From positions 1 to 41,079 of the IMG/VR virus record IMGVR_UViG_3300020202_000144: a stretch of DNA of 41,079 bases. One strand, 5' to 3'. Of this stretch, positions 8,256-16,589 are shown piece by piece (within the stretch, counting starts at the first letter, position 1; each line of letters opens with the position of its first letter). Source of the stretch: a virus. The notes under the pieces are model-generated. The model had not been told where the DNA came from and did no database searches. It saw nothing but the letters and a program-made list of their open reading frames with translations. The translations under genes and the position numbers were made by a program.

Positions 8256-9476
8256 CTAGATAGACATCACGCCGTTAAACGCCGGGGCCGTGCAAACTAG
8301 CTGGCCGTAGTAGCGGGCGCGAACCTCGATCCCGTCGTCCGAGGCCTGGCGGATCGCGTTGTTGCCATCGTCCATAACCAGGTGGGGGAAGCCGCCGAGG
8401 TGATGGAGCTTCCACGTGTCCATCTGGAGCACGTAGCCGCGGTTAGAGGGGCAATCGGGATCCGGGAAGACGGTGAGAACCCCGGCCGACGTGTAGATCT
8501 CAACCCCGCGGAAACCGACGCCAGCCTTCCCGCCGCCATCGTTGTAAACAACCTTGGATCCGAGCTCCTTAACGAGGGTGGAAAAGTTGGTGTGGTTCAG
8601 GTAGGCCGCATCCGGCCGCCCACCCACCATGACGCACTTCTCGGCGAGCGTAAGCAGGTTCTCGCTGATGGGCGCCGAGCTGTTATCCAGCCGGTTACCA
8701 GCAAGCCGAACCGTATCAACCGAGCGATCGACGCTAAAGAACGAGTCACCGGCCGTAGGCGCCGTGAGCGGCAGCCATCCGGCAAGGCCCTTCATTTTGA
8801 CGCCCGGATCGCCCTCCGGGAAGAGGTAATCGTTGTCGGCAAACGAACCGACGAGCGACGCATCGTTGACGGTAACCGTGCCAGCGTCCAGATCAACCGC
8901 CGTGACGTACACAACGGCCGAGTTGGTGCGGAGGCCCGAAGCAGAGTCATTCGGACCCGCAACGAGCGACATGCCAACGCTAAAGTTCTTGGCGTCAGCG
9001 GGAACCGTCAGCGTGATCGTATTGCTGGACAGCGAGCTCCGGCGGCCAATAGAGCCCGAGCCCGAGCCGTAGCACGCGATCGAGGCCGAATGCCCGAGCT
9101 GGTCGAGCATCATGTCGATCTGGCTCTTGCGAGCCTCGACAAAGGCGCCCGGGTTGTCGCGCGAAGCCATGATGGCCTCGGCGTCGATCGTGGTAACCGC
9201 GTAATCCTTCGCGCGGGTAACGACCCACTGCTCCGACTTCGCCGGGGCAATGTTGGTGTTCGTCGAACGGGTGACGGCCGTGCTCAGCGAGGCCGAGCGG
9301 GCCATCGGGTTGCCGTACCAGATCGGCACGGCCATGTTGGCGCCGGTGAAGCCGTCCTTCTTGGCGAGCTTCGAGAGGAGAACGCGATTACGGCTCGCGA
9401 CGTTCTCCGGCACGCCGGCCGGATAGAGCGTCTTGAGCATGTCTGCAAAAGTCGTAGTGGTAACAGCGGAAGCCAT
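8256..9476 (-). CDS. Major capsid protein (406 aa)
   Basis: A 406-residue protein with the size, position (after portal and scaffold) and composition of an HK97-fold major capsid protein of podoviruses. Visible features are an N-terminal helix (FADMLKTLYPAGV), a Gly/Ser linker, a segment DYAVTTIDAEAIMASRDN typical of the N-arm to E-loop region, and a long beta-rich C-terminal half ending in ARYYGQLVCTAPAFNG. It is predicted to be the main shell subunit. The ATG at 9476 is embedded in a small stem-loop that also contains the AGGAG ribosome-binding site. Confidence 0.85.
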   Translation of the reverse strand: MASAVTTTTFADMLKTLYPAGVPENVASRNRVLLSKLAKKDGFTGANMAVPIWYGNPMARSASLSTAVTRSTNTNIAPAKSEQWVVTRAKDYAVTTIDAEAIMASRDNPGAFVEARKSQIDMMLDQLGHSASIACYGSGSGSIGRRSSLSSNTITLTVPADAKNFSVGMSLVAGPNDSASGLRTNSAVVYVTAVDLDAGTVTVNDASLVGSFADNDYLFPEGDPGVKMKGLAGWLPLTAPTAGDSFFSVDRSVDTVRLAGNRLDNSSAPISENLLTLAEKCVMVGGRPDAAYLNHTNFSTLVKELGSKVVYNDGGGKAGVGFRGVEIYTSAGVLTVFPDPDCPSNRGYVLQMDTWKLHHLGGFPHLVMDDGNNAIRQASDDGIEVRARYYGQLVCTAPAFNGVMSI

Positions 9477-9494
9477 GACAGGTTGCTCCTGTCA
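9476..9494 (-). promoter_or_regulatory. Stem-loop enclosing the capsid ribosome-binding site
   Basis: TGACAGG at 9476-9482 pairs perfectly with CCTGTCA at 9488-9494 around a 5-base loop. On the mRNA the AGGAG sequence straddles stem and loop, and the A of the capsid start codon closes the stem. This could tune capsid translation. Confidence 0.5.
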
Positions 9495-9529
9495 GGCCCT
9501 CGTAAGGCAATGCTAAAAGGCTAAATTGA

Positions 9530-10549
9530 TTAGTCTTGCAACTTGCCGAGCAAGGCGAGCTTCGCTCTTTCGATGCGCTCTTCCTCGCTCATCGGGGCCT
9601 GACGCTTGGTGGTTGAGGTTGCAGTCTTTGACTGCGATAGCGTCTTGGCCGGAGTCTCTGCTTTGGTGGCCGGAGCGGATTCCGTCTGCTTAGGCTTAAA
9701 CAGCTCTGCGAAAATTGAGGCCTCTTCCTCGAGAGTCTTGTTATAGGCCTCAGCCACCTCCGCCGGAGTAGGCGTGGTGGGATCGCCAGCTTCCATGCGC
9801 TCGCGCGCCAGGTTGCTGGCTACCTGCATAAGAGAGCTGAGCGTTTCAGCGGGACGCTTGGAGTACGCTGCCTTCACGAAAAGCGCATCAGTAGCCTTGG
9901 CCAGGTGATCGGCCACGCTTGCCTGATACGTCGTGATAAAGCGCTGCGCCTCTGCCTGCTGGGCCGCCTGTTCCCGGGCCTGCCGCTCTCTTTCGAGCTG
10001 GCCGCGGAGCTCCTCGATCTGCTTCTGGAGCGAATACTGCTGCTTCTGCTCTTTGAGTTCCTTAGGGGCCTGATCCCCCATTTCTCTGGCTAGAAACTGG
10101 CCGCTGATGTCTCGAAAACCACTCTTAACCCCGAGAACCTCCTCATAGAAGGCGACAGGATCCAGAACGGCCAGATTCTTCTTGGCCTCGAATTCCTTGG
10201 CCTTGGCGAGCGCCGCCTCGAGTTCGGCCTTCTGCTTCTCCAGGGCCGCCTTGGCCGCGGCAATCTCCTGGTCGGCCTTCTTTTTGGCCCTGTGGACGGC
10301 CTCGAGGTGCTTCGAAACCTCGGGCGGGGGCGCGGCCTCTTCGGCTGGCTTGTCCGGTCTGGCGGTCTGTCCACTGTCAGCGGACGCATCCGCCTTGGGC
10401 TCCTCTTTGGTAACCGGCTTTTCCTCGGTAACCACAGGAGGCTCTGCCGGAGCCTCGCCCACGAGCTTGGCAGTCGCCAGGGCGATAAGATCGGGAGCAG
10501 TTTCCGTAGCCTCGGCCTGAACCTCGGCGCCGCTTTCAACTTCGGCCAT
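9530..10549 (-). CDS. Capsid scaffold protein (339 aa)
   Basis: A 339-residue, strongly acidic and Ala/Glu/Lys-rich protein. The first 90 residues are low-complexity (Glu/Pro/Ala). Residues about 85-130 and 175-210 form long coiled coils (Lys/Glu/Ala/Gln heptads), and the C-terminus ends in a basic helix (SEEERIERAKLALLGKL) like the coat-binding ends of scaffold proteins. It lies between portal and capsid, the standard scaffold position. It is expected to act inside the procapsid during assembly and leave before DNA packaging. No protease is visible nearby. Confidence 0.8.
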   Translation of the reverse strand: MAEVESGAEVQAEATETAPDLIALATAKLVGEAPAEPPVVTEEKPVTKEEPKADASADSGQTARPDKPAEEAAPPPEVSKHLEAVHRAKKKADQEIAAAKAALEKQKAELEAALAKAKEFEAKKNLAVLDPVAFYEEVLGVKSGFRDISGQFLAREMGDQAPKELKEQKQQYSLQKQIEELRGQLERERQAREQAAQQAEAQRFITTYQASVADHLAKATDALFVKAAYSKRPAETLSSLMQVASNLARERMEAGDPTTPTPAEVAEAYNKTLEEEASIFAELFKPKQTESAPATKAETPAKTLSQSKTATSTTKRQAPMSEEERIERAKLALLGKLQD

Positions 10550-10568
10550 GTGGGATATCCTCTTTGAC

Positions 10569-10598
10569 TTGCGGAAAACCCGGGCCCATGCCTATAAC
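10569..10598 (+). promoter_or_regulatory. Candidate plus-strand promoter for the 93-aa zinc protein
   Basis: TTGCGG (10569-10574), an 18-base spacer and TATAAC (10593-10598). The ATG at 10605 is 7 bases after the -10 box, so the transcript would be leaderless. The -10 box overlaps a TAACCAG heptamer. The -35 match is weak. Confidence 0.4.
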
Positions 10599-10604
10599 CA
10601 GTGC

Positions 10605-10886
10605 ATGGACAGCCCGCGGGTTAAGGAGCTCCTGGCAAAGCTCGTTGACGCCATCCAGGAGGAAACCAGAAATCAACTACTTGCAGCCCTAGGCGGGCCC
10701 GCCAAGGCCGCTAGGCAGGCCCCGGCCGCGCCAGTGGCCAAGAAGGCCGTCAAGCGCGATATGTCCTGCATCGCCCCAGGCTGTAAGAGCCGCTCCAAGG
10801 GGCCACGCTTTCGCTTCCTGTGCGAAAAGCACCTAAAGGCCTCGTCCAAGGACGTGGAATCCTGGCGGGCCGCTAGGTCGGGATAA
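10605..10886 (+). CDS. Small basic zinc-finger protein on the opposite strand (93 aa)
   Basis: A 93-residue plus-strand gene inside the minus-strand head operon, in the gap between scaffold and portal. It has an N-terminal amphipathic helix (VKELLAKLVDAIQEE), an Ala/Pro/Lys linker, and a C-terminal Cys/His cluster (CIAPGCKSR ... LCEKH) that could bind one zinc. It looks like a small nucleic-acid-binding protein. I start it at 10605 and not at the upstream ATG because the candidate promoter ends 7 bases before. Its 3' end overlaps the portal 3' end by 14 bases. It is probably expressed apart from the late genes, perhaps in lysogeny; that is inference. Confidence 0.65.
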   Translation: MDSPRVKELLAKLVDAIQEETRNQLLAALGGPAKAARQAPAAPVAKKAVKRDMSCIAPGCKSRSKGPRFRFLCEKHLKASSKDVESWRAARSG

Positions 10887-12729
10887 GCTGCATAGCCTCC
10901 GGGGCCAAGGCAGCCGTAGGCTGTCCACCGGCCGGATCCATAGGTCCTGCCGTGGCCATGGCCGGATCCACAGGCATAGGCGGGGGGGCCGCCGGATCCG
11001 CAGGCGTCGCAGGAACGGGCGGGGCAGGAGGGTTAAGCATACCCTCCGCCTGGCTCATCCACTGCCGCATGGCCTCGAGAATGTCTTCGGGGGCGTTCTC
11101 GTGCCTGGCCTTGAGATAGGCCATCTGGACGCGCCTGAGCCCCTGCTGCAAGTCCTGATAGGGCTCCGGCACAGGCTGCTTTCCGTCCAGGAGTTCCTCG
11201 ATGGTGGCCTCGATGTCCTCGATGGCCGCGTTAGCCAGTGACTTGGTACGCTCTAGGTCAGAGTGGCCAAGGAGCCGCCTCGCCTCATCCGTATCGATGA
11301 GCCCGGCCTGGGCCCAGTCCATAACGTCCTGCTTACGGCCGGCAGGGAGCCGACTCAGGATGCCGGCAGCCTCGATGGAGAGGCTATACTTATCCTCGTC
11401 AAGCTCGACCTGATCCCACTCGATCTTTTGCACCAGGTTCTTGGCAGAGAAGACGCTAACCACCCGTCCGCCATCGCCGTGGATCTCCCTGGAGATCTCC
11501 ACGAGCATCTTGGCGATTTCCAGATGTAGTGACTCGTAACGCTGGGCCTGGATGGAAAAGCGCTCGGTTTCGATATTGTTCAGCTCGCGGAGCGCGGCAC
11601 CGGACTCAACGTCCTGCGGCTTCTTGCTCGAGGCTGTGAGCTGGGAAATGCCTGCGAACTCGTACGCGGAGCGCTTAAGCGTCTCCTTGTACTGGTAAAC
11701 ATCGTTGCTGATGGCCTGCGGCGTCAGGAAGATGGGCGGCTTCCCGCGATAGGGGATGATGGCCCCGATCTGGTTGGTGATGTGGGCCTTGAGAGTCTTG
11801 GAGGCCACATCCACAAAGATGCGCGGGGTAGAAATCAAGTCCTGACACGCCGCGATAAACTTATTCAGCTTGTTGATTCGGAGCTGGATCCCGGTGAGCT
11901 GGGCGGCCAGCCCCTGGCCATAGAAGCCGACGACGGGCTTGCTCCAGTGGTAGAACCGGAACGGGAACGATGGCCCGCTCCACTTCTTGTCCTGGAGGGT
12001 GACGTTATCCAGACAGATGGTGTGCCGGCCATCGTCGGCTCCAGGCCCCGAGGGCAGGTGCCACGACTCGATGACCACAACCTGGTTGTCTTGCACCTGC
12101 CGATATGAGACGTACTGACGATCGTTCTTGTTAGCCAGTTCGATAGCGTTGGCGTGCTTCGGAAAATCAGCCTTCAAAACCTCGCGATCGACAAAGCAGC
12201 GATGGTGGAGTTGGCGGGGATTGCCCGTCCGACACTCCATCTCATCCACGATGATGTCATCGATGAGGCATCGCTCGAGCTTGATGTCGTTTCCGTCCCG
12301 GAACACCTTAACGACGCCGGTGCCGAAGATGCAGGCATCGCGGAACACATCCGCCGCGACGTCATAGACGTTGAGACGATGAAAGAGGCCTTCTACGAAA
12401 CGCTCCAGGAGCTTGGCCCGGCGCTGGGCGGTAAAATCAGCCCCGTCCGTCAAGAAAGTTGCACGCGGCCGGTTCTTGGCGATCATCGATGCCGCGGTGT
12501 CGATCACCGAGCAGATGACGTTTTCCTCGCCAGCCAGCGGCTTGCGGCCGTACTGGCGGCCGCGAACCGTCCAATCTAGGCCAAGGAGATCGCAGTTGGC
12601 ATAGAGCCGGGCGTGCCAGATATTCTCCTCGTGGAGGTAATCCTGCTCCTCCTCAAGGGCACGCACGTACTCAAAGACAGACTCGTGCGCCTCCCCCTTC
12701 GGGGACGTCCACCACGCGGGCGTATCCAT
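10873..12729 (-). CDS. Portal protein (618 aa)
   Basis: A 618-residue protein between large terminase and scaffold. The region around residues 300-420 (GQGLAAQLTGIQLRINKLN, later VESGAALRELNNIE and ERFSIQAQRYE) resembles the conserved core and long helix of podovirus portals. The C-terminus is a Pro/Ala/Met-rich tail like many portal barrel extensions. It forms the dodecameric ring through which DNA is packaged and to which the tail adaptor binds. The ATG is 6 bases after the stop of the small 82-aa gene. Confidence 0.8.
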   Translation of the reverse strand: MDTPAWWTSPKGEAHESVFEYVRALEEEQDYLHEENIWHARLYANCDLLGLDWTVRGRQYGRKPLAGEENVICSVIDTAASMIAKNRPRATFLTDGADFTAQRRAKLLERFVEGLFHRLNVYDVAADVFRDACIFGTGVVKVFRDGNDIKLERCLIDDIIVDEMECRTGNPRQLHHRCFVDREVLKADFPKHANAIELANKNDRQYVSYRQVQDNQVVVIESWHLPSGPGADDGRHTICLDNVTLQDKKWSGPSFPFRFYHWSKPVVGFYGQGLAAQLTGIQLRINKLNKFIAACQDLISTPRIFVDVASKTLKAHITNQIGAIIPYRGKPPIFLTPQAISNDVYQYKETLKRSAYEFAGISQLTASSKKPQDVESGAALRELNNIETERFSIQAQRYESLHLEIAKMLVEISREIHGDGGRVVSVFSAKNLVQKIEWDQVELDEDKYSLSIEAAGILSRLPAGRKQDVMDWAQAGLIDTDEARRLLGHSDLERTKSLANAAIEDIEATIEELLDGKQPVPEPYQDLQQGLRRVQMAYLKARHENAPEDILEAMRQWMSQAEGMLNPPAPPVPATPADPAAPPPMPVDPAMATAGPMDPAGGQPTAALAPEAMQLIPT

Positions 12730-12735
12730 GGAGCC

Positions 12736-12984
12736 TTACGACTTCTTGGTGAGGCGCGGAACCTGGCCATCGGGCCAGAGATCGGGATCGTCGTAGATCG
12801 TTACGCGAGGCTGCTCGGCCTCCGGCGTGGCCTTGAGCTTCTCAAGCTCTTCCGCCATGGCCGCATTCCACTCGGAGGCCAGGTCGGGAGCGTCTCGCTC
12901 GAGCTCGACCTCTCCCACCTTGACGCGGCGGAGGCCGTGGCTTTTCATGAGCGCCAGGAGGCGCTCCACCTCGTCAATCGTCAT
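12736..12984 (-). CDS. Small protein between terminase and portal (82 aa)
   Basis: An 82-residue acidic protein with an N-terminal helix (IDEVERLLALMKSHGL) and a second helix (WNAAMAEELEKLKATPEA). It overlaps the end of the terminase gene by 11 bases and ends 6 bases before portal, so it is co-translated with head genes. Function unknown; it may be a packaging or head-assembly accessory. Confidence 0.65.
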   Translation of the reverse strand: MTIDEVERLLALMKSHGLRRVKVGEVELERDAPDLASEWNAAMAEELEKLKATPEAEQPRVTIYDDPDLWPDGQVPRLTKKS

Positions 12985-14506
12985 TCCAAACCTCTTCTAA
13001 GTTATCGCGCTCCCACCAGTCAGTTTCGGCGTTGCGCTCGTATTGCTCGGCCAGGCGGGCCTCTTCCTGGGCCTCTGCCCAGGCGTAATAGGCCTCGGTG
13101 CCGCGCTTTGGCGCCTCAACCACCTGCCGGGTGTAGTGGTGGAAACAGTGACGCCAGAGGTAGACAAAGGCGTCGATCGCGTGATCAGGAAAGCCCTTGT
13201 CGATGTCCTTGCCGCGCTCGTCCCACTGCGCGTATTTCATCTGCCGCTCAAGATGGCTCCCGCGGAGCACCTTGATGCGGCCTGCCATGAGATCCGAGTT
13301 ACAGAGCTCGATGTGATCGCGCTTTTCCTGCTTCTCTGCCGGCTGGATATCGAACCCATACTCAGCGTTGAGAGACTCGATGATCGTCCTGCCGAGGCCG
13401 CCTCGGTCGCCGATCATGGCGTCGAATTGGCCGAAGATCTGCTCAGCCTTGCGCAACTCCCTGGCTATCTCGGAGACAACCAGGCCAGGCTGTGCGAAGC
13501 TGTAGACGTGGTACATCGTGTCGCACGTCTCGCTGTACGCCGCGACCTCGATGTCCGTGTCATCGTTAAAGCCTAGGTCGACCCCTAGGACGAAACGCCA
13601 CTCATGGCCATCGGGAAGGCCAAACGGGTTACCCTCGGACAGTTCCGGTAACCAAGAGTTGCGCTCATCGTTGTAGCGAAAGACGAAGCCGGAATCGTCG
13701 GCCACCCACTGGCCCAGGTACTCACGGCGCCAGATGGGATCATCGTCGTGCCACCGGTTGGCCTCCTTGTCTGCGAGGAAGCCTTGCCAGATGTGTGGCA
13801 TCGCCTGGTTATCAGAGGTATTCCAGGAGTGTCCCGACCAGGTAAACGGCCGTTCCCAGCCTTCGCGCGATCTCCAAGGCCTCGTAATCGCTGAGCCCTC
13901 GCGAGTCGCTTCGTAGAAAACGCCTGCCAGGATGGCACCCGGGGTGCCGGCCATGATCAGCGTACCGGCCCTGTCGTGCAGCGCAGGCTCGATGACCTGC
14001 TTTACGAGCTCATCGATGATGTCTGGCGGAAAGCTTTTGGACTCGTCCAGGACGACGACGTCATAGGGCTTGCCGCGGAGCTTATCGACGTCGTGGGCCG
14101 TTTCGGCCCCGGTGAGCTTGATGGAGCCGCCACGGGGGAATGTGGCTACCAGGTTGGTATTGTGGAAGTTGATACCAAGTTCCAACTCGGTATCTAGGTG
14201 TTTGAGCTCTTCCCAGATGAGGCTCTGGGCCGTTCCCCGCGTCATGGTGATGTAAACGCAGTTGGCGCGGGGCCTGGTTAGACAGGTGGTAACCAGGAGG
14301 GTGGTTAGCGCATACGTCTTACCCGCGCGACGGGGACAAAGCAGCGTCTTTTTGCGGCTGGGATCGTTCAGGAAGTCTAGCTGTTGCTGGAAGAGCCTGG
14401 AGCGGAGGAGCGAGGCCTTGCGTTCAGCTTCTTCGGCAGAGCCAGCCGCCAAATCCCTCTTCAGCCTGGCAAAGAGGGCATCTTGTACTTTCTTTTTCTT
14501 GGCCAC
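12974..14506 (-). CDS. terL: Terminase large subunit (510 aa)
   Basis: A 510-residue DNA-packaging ATPase/nuclease. Residues 57-64 form Walker A (CPRRAGKT), 148-156 Walker B (YDVVVLDES), and residues 308-315 (GVDLGFND) begin the RNase H-like nuclease domain. A further acidic site is near 370 (IGDRGG) and the last near 450 (HAIDAFVYLW). It pumps DNA through the portal and cuts concatemers. The start used is GTG at 14506 with no obvious Shine-Dalgarno sequence; it overlaps a small membrane-protein frame upstream. Length is normal for the family. Confidence 0.92.
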   Translation of the reverse strand: MAKKKKVQDALFARLKRDLAAGSAEEAERKASLLRSRLFQQQLDFLNDPSRKKTLLCPRRAGKTYALTTLLVTTCLTRPRANCVYITMTRGTAQSLIWEELKHLDTELELGINFHNTNLVATFPRGGSIKLTGAETAHDVDKLRGKPYDVVVLDESKSFPPDIIDELVKQVIEPALHDRAGTLIMAGTPGAILAGVFYEATREGSAITRPWRSREGWERPFTWSGHSWNTSDNQAMPHIWQGFLADKEANRWHDDDPIWRREYLGQWVADDSGFVFRYNDERNSWLPELSEGNPFGLPDGHEWRFVLGVDLGFNDDTDIEVAAYSETCDTMYHVYSFAQPGLVVSEIARELRKAEQIFGQFDAMIGDRGGLGRTIIESLNAEYGFDIQPAEKQEKRDHIELCNSDLMAGRIKVLRGSHLERQMKYAQWDERGKDIDKGFPDHAIDAFVYLWRHCFHHYTRQVVEAPKRGTEAYYAWAEAQEEARLAEQYERNAETDWWERDNLEEVWNDD

Positions 14507-14576
14507 TTAGCAGCCAAAGCACGCCCGTGCACCACCACAGGGCGGCCAGGAGAAAGCAGAGATAACCAAAGAGCAC
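14424..14576 (-). CDS. Possible small membrane protein overlapping terminase start (50 aa)
   Basis: A GTG-start frame of 50 codons whose start shares a base with the stop of the upstream gene (TAGTG). Residues 2-24 are strongly hydrophobic (FGYLCFLLAALWW), followed by a CPLC motif and a further Cys. It overlaps the terminase gene by 83 bases, which argues for caution. It could be a real short membrane protein or a chance frame. Confidence 0.35.
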   Translation of the reverse strand: MLFGYLCFLLAALWWCTGVLWLLSGQEKESTRCPLCQAEEGFGGWLCRRS

Positions 14577-14884
14577 TACTTCTTGGACTTGACGCGTTTC
14601 AGGGCGTCAGCCAGAGGCTCGCCGATAACAGCCTTCTCGTTGCGGCCCATCTCAAAGCCATCGGCGGCAGATTCGTCGGGGTAGTAATACAGGACGTTGC
14701 CCAGCGGAACGAATACGGCCTGCCCGGCGTGATCGCCGCGCGTATGACGAATAACCACCGAGCCGGCCTCGAGCCGGATATCCAGCGTTTCCTTGGTGCG
14801 GGCGTCGCCCATGCTAAAGCCGTACTCAACCCGGCTATCCCGAAGCTTCACAGCCTCGCGGAACCTAACCTGCTTCAGATTCAT
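14576..14884 (-). CDS. Hypothetical protein (102 aa)
   Basis: A 102-residue protein, mostly beta in its first two thirds (VEYGFSMGDARTKETLDIRL), with a short basic C-terminus (KRVKSKK). I chose the ATG at 14884, which overlaps the acetyltransferase end by 20 bases; upstream codons in this frame lie deeper in that gene. It sits in the packaging cluster just before terL. Family not recognised. Confidence 0.6.
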   Translation of the reverse strand: MNLKQVRFREAVKLRDSRVEYGFSMGDARTKETLDIRLEAGSVVIRHTRGDHAGQAVFVPLGNVLYYYPDESAADGFEMGRNEKAVIGEPLADALKRVKSKK

Positions 14885-15329
14885 CGGCTTCGGCCTTTCG
14901 GGATCGGGCCAGAACTGGCATCCAGACGGCCTGGCGGCGACCACGGAGCAGCTCGGCCACGATTGGCGTGCGATAGGTATAGAAAAACGGCTGTGAGACG
15001 TGAACGCCAGCGGCTCGGAGCAGTGCCTTAGCCACGCCCAGGCGCCGATACGGCTGCTTTACATACACGTAGTGGACGAGGGGCTTATCAAAGCCACGCT
15101 CTACACAGGCCCAGCCATAGATATCGCTCTTGGCCTCGTCTTCCCCTGGCACGTAGGCCACGTAAACCACGGAGCCGCGATCTAGAAGCTGCTGGATGGC
15201 TAGGCGATAGGCGTCGTAGTACAGGTTAAACGGCAGGAGCCCGGCTGCGTTGCTCGTCTTGAAGCTCTTGAGCCAGCTGGACATGACAAAAGGCATGTCG
15301 CGGCTCTCTGCCGGGCGGAAGGAGATCAC
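14865..15329 (-). CDS. GNAT-family acetyltransferase (154 aa)
   Basis: A 154-residue protein with a GNAT fold: N-terminal strand-helix (FRPAESRDMPFVMSSW), a central strand pair (VVYVAYVP; DIYGWACVER), and the acetyl-CoA pyrophosphate loop at about residues 90-102 (VKQPYRRLGVAKALL). It presumably transfers an acetyl group to an unknown amine or protein. GNAT-like genes are common near phage packaging genes. The GTG start directly abuts the upstream TAG stop. Confidence 0.75.
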   Translation of the reverse strand: MISFRPAESRDMPFVMSSWLKSFKTSNAAGLLPFNLYYDAYRLAIQQLLDRGSVVYVAYVPGEDEAKSDIYGWACVERGFDKPLVHYVYVKQPYRRLGVAKALLRAAGVHVSQPFFYTYRTPIVAELLRGRRQAVWMPVLARSRKAEADESEAG

Positions 15330-15515
15330 CTAAAACTCTTCAGTCTCAGCGTCGTCGGCCCTGGCAAAGGCCTCGGCAAAGAAGCGCTCGTCTTCGGCGT
15401 CAGCACAGGCGAGGCACAGGACAAAACTCTGCTCCTCGCCAGTCTCTGGATCCCAGCTGACAACGATCGTGCCATTGTCGCAGTTATCCGCGCCGCAGTT
15501 GTGACAACCACTCAT
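15330..15515 (-). CDS. Small zinc-binding protein (61 aa)
   Basis: A 61-residue acidic protein with Cys pairs CHNCGADNC near the start and CLACADAEDE at residues 34-37, a likely treble-clef or zinc-ribbon pair. It starts with an ATGA overlap on the upstream gene. The reading frame 1 base off is a shadow. It is one of several tiny zinc proteins here; function unknown. Confidence 0.65.
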   Translation of the reverse strand: MSGCHNCGADNCDNGTIVVSWDPETGEEQSFVLCLACADAEDERFFAEAFARADDAETEEF

Positions 15516-15844
15516 TCGTACTTTGTGAAGCCGGTTACCGTAGGCAGATGCTTGAAATACTCGCGCCTGGGCTCTGCCTGCTTTGGCTCCGGCTCCTTGC
15601 TCAGCGAGGCAAAGAACTGCTTACGGAGTTCCTGAAAGCAGGGCCGGCAAAAGTCCTTGCCGGTGCCCTCGACATCCAGGTACCAGTCCTCGTGGCGATA
15701 ATAGCCGCCGTCCAGAGTCCAACTGCCGTCTTTCTGCTGAGTCAGGTTGGAATCGTGCGTCATCAGTCGGCATTCCATTTCACGTCGGCAGCGATCGCAG
15801 GCGTGGTAACTGATGTGCACCTGGACGGTTTTTGTCAGCTTCAT
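15512..15844 (-). CDS. Zinc-binding hypothetical protein (110 aa)
   Basis: A 110-residue protein with two Cys pairs, CDRC at about residues 16-19 and CRPC at about 66-69, separated by a Trp/Tyr/Asp-rich beta segment. This is a two-part zinc site. The ATG at 15844 overlaps the upstream stop (ATGA), so the longer open frame is not used. It lies in the cluster upstream of terminase; function unknown. Confidence 0.65.
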   Translation of the reverse strand: MKLTKTVQVHISYHACDRCRREMECRLMTHDSNLTQQKDGSWTLDGGYYRHEDWYLDVEGTGKDFCRPCFQELRKQFFASLSKEPEPKQAEPRREYFKHLPTVTGFTKYE

Positions 15845-16275
15845 TTGGTTTCCAGCCTCGACACAAGCCGGGCCCGGTACTCTGGCGGCAACGTCCCGAA
15901 CCACTCCACCATCAGGTCGATCCGGCCCTCATGGCCCAGCTCATCGGCCTCGTCCCTGGCATCTTTCTCCAGGGCCCTGGCTTCCTTGAGCAGGCCAGAG
16001 ATAGCCCGGGCCAACTTGGTGGCCTCGGCCGTGTGGTGGGCGTCGTAGCTGTCTTTGGCGTTGATCTGGTAATCCAGCTTGTCTAGCTGGCGCCGGAGCT
16101 GGCGGAGGCTCTGCCCTGTGAGCTCGTCCAGGGATGGAGTACCCTCGCTCCTGGCTAACGGCTCTGTCGGGGCAACAAAGCTAGACTGGATTCCCTTGGC
16201 CCGGCACCGGCTGCAAGCGTCGCCGGAGTTATGGACTAGCTGATCACAGCCCGGCCCGGCACACCTGACGCTCAC
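15841..16275 (-). CDS. Zinc-ribbon and helical protein, possible small terminase (144 aa)
   Basis: A 144-residue protein beginning at GTG 16275, which overlaps the upstream stop as GTGA. Residues 5-25 hold four Cys (CAGPGC, CSRC). The rest is helical: two long helices (LRQLRRQLDKLDYQI; ATKLARAISGLLKEARALE) and a C-terminal segment MVEWFGTLPPEYRARLVSRL. A DNA-binding head plus oligomerising helices, together with a place upstream of terL, would suit a small terminase subunit, but no small terminase is otherwise recognisable and this is only a guess. Confidence 0.6.
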   Translation of the reverse strand: MSVRCAGPGCDQLVHNSGDACSRCRAKGIQSSFVAPTEPLARSEGTPSLDELTGQSLRQLRRQLDKLDYQINAKDSYDAHHTAEATKLARAISGLLKEARALEKDARDEADELGHEGRIDLMVEWFGTLPPEYRARLVSRLETK

Positions 16276-16589
16276 CCCAGAGCAGCCATGGCCGTGAACA
16301 GGCCGATCAGGGCCGTGGACTCGCGAACGGCTTTCCTGCGAGCCGGCTGGAAGAGGCAAACGCAAGGCTCAACGCTCACGCTCGTCCTAAACTCGCGAAA
16401 CGGCTTCTTGCCATAGCGCCTGGCCTGACCGTGGAGCGGCTCCGATCTGGTACGGTGCCAGACAACCTCGCCAGTACCGTTGCAACGGTTGCAGTCCAGT
16501 CTGGGGAGCTCCCCGGCGTGCCTGGCCCGGCGGATGTCCCACCAAAGCTCATTGTTCTCGGCGTCAAAGCTGGCTCGAGCGCGCTTCAA
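16272..16589 (-). CDS. Zinc-ribbon protein, first gene of late cluster (105 aa)
   Basis: A 105-residue basic protein with a DnaJ-like Cys motif CNRCNGTG (residues about 33-40) and a second Cys pair CVC further on. The start is TTG at 16589, chosen because AGGAGA lies 6 bases upstream on the minus strand; no ATG or GTG is placed as well. It is the first gene after the noncoding gap and so may head the late transcript. It might act in packaging or gene control; function unknown. Confidence 0.6.
   Translation of the reverse strand: MKRARASFDAENNELWWDIRRARHAGELPRLDCNRCNGTGEVVWHRTRSEPLHGQARRYGKKPFREFRTSVSVEPCVCLFQPARRKAVRESTALIGLFTAMAALG

Noticed and set aside
9530-10549. Scaffold gene as a protease-scaffold fusion
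   Set aside because: No Ser or Asp catalytic pattern was seen in the low-complexity and coiled-coil sequence.
12613-13275. Plus-strand ORF of 220 aa over terminase and portal
   Set aside because: Arg/Pro-rich shadow of real genes on the minus strand, as expected in GC-rich DNA.
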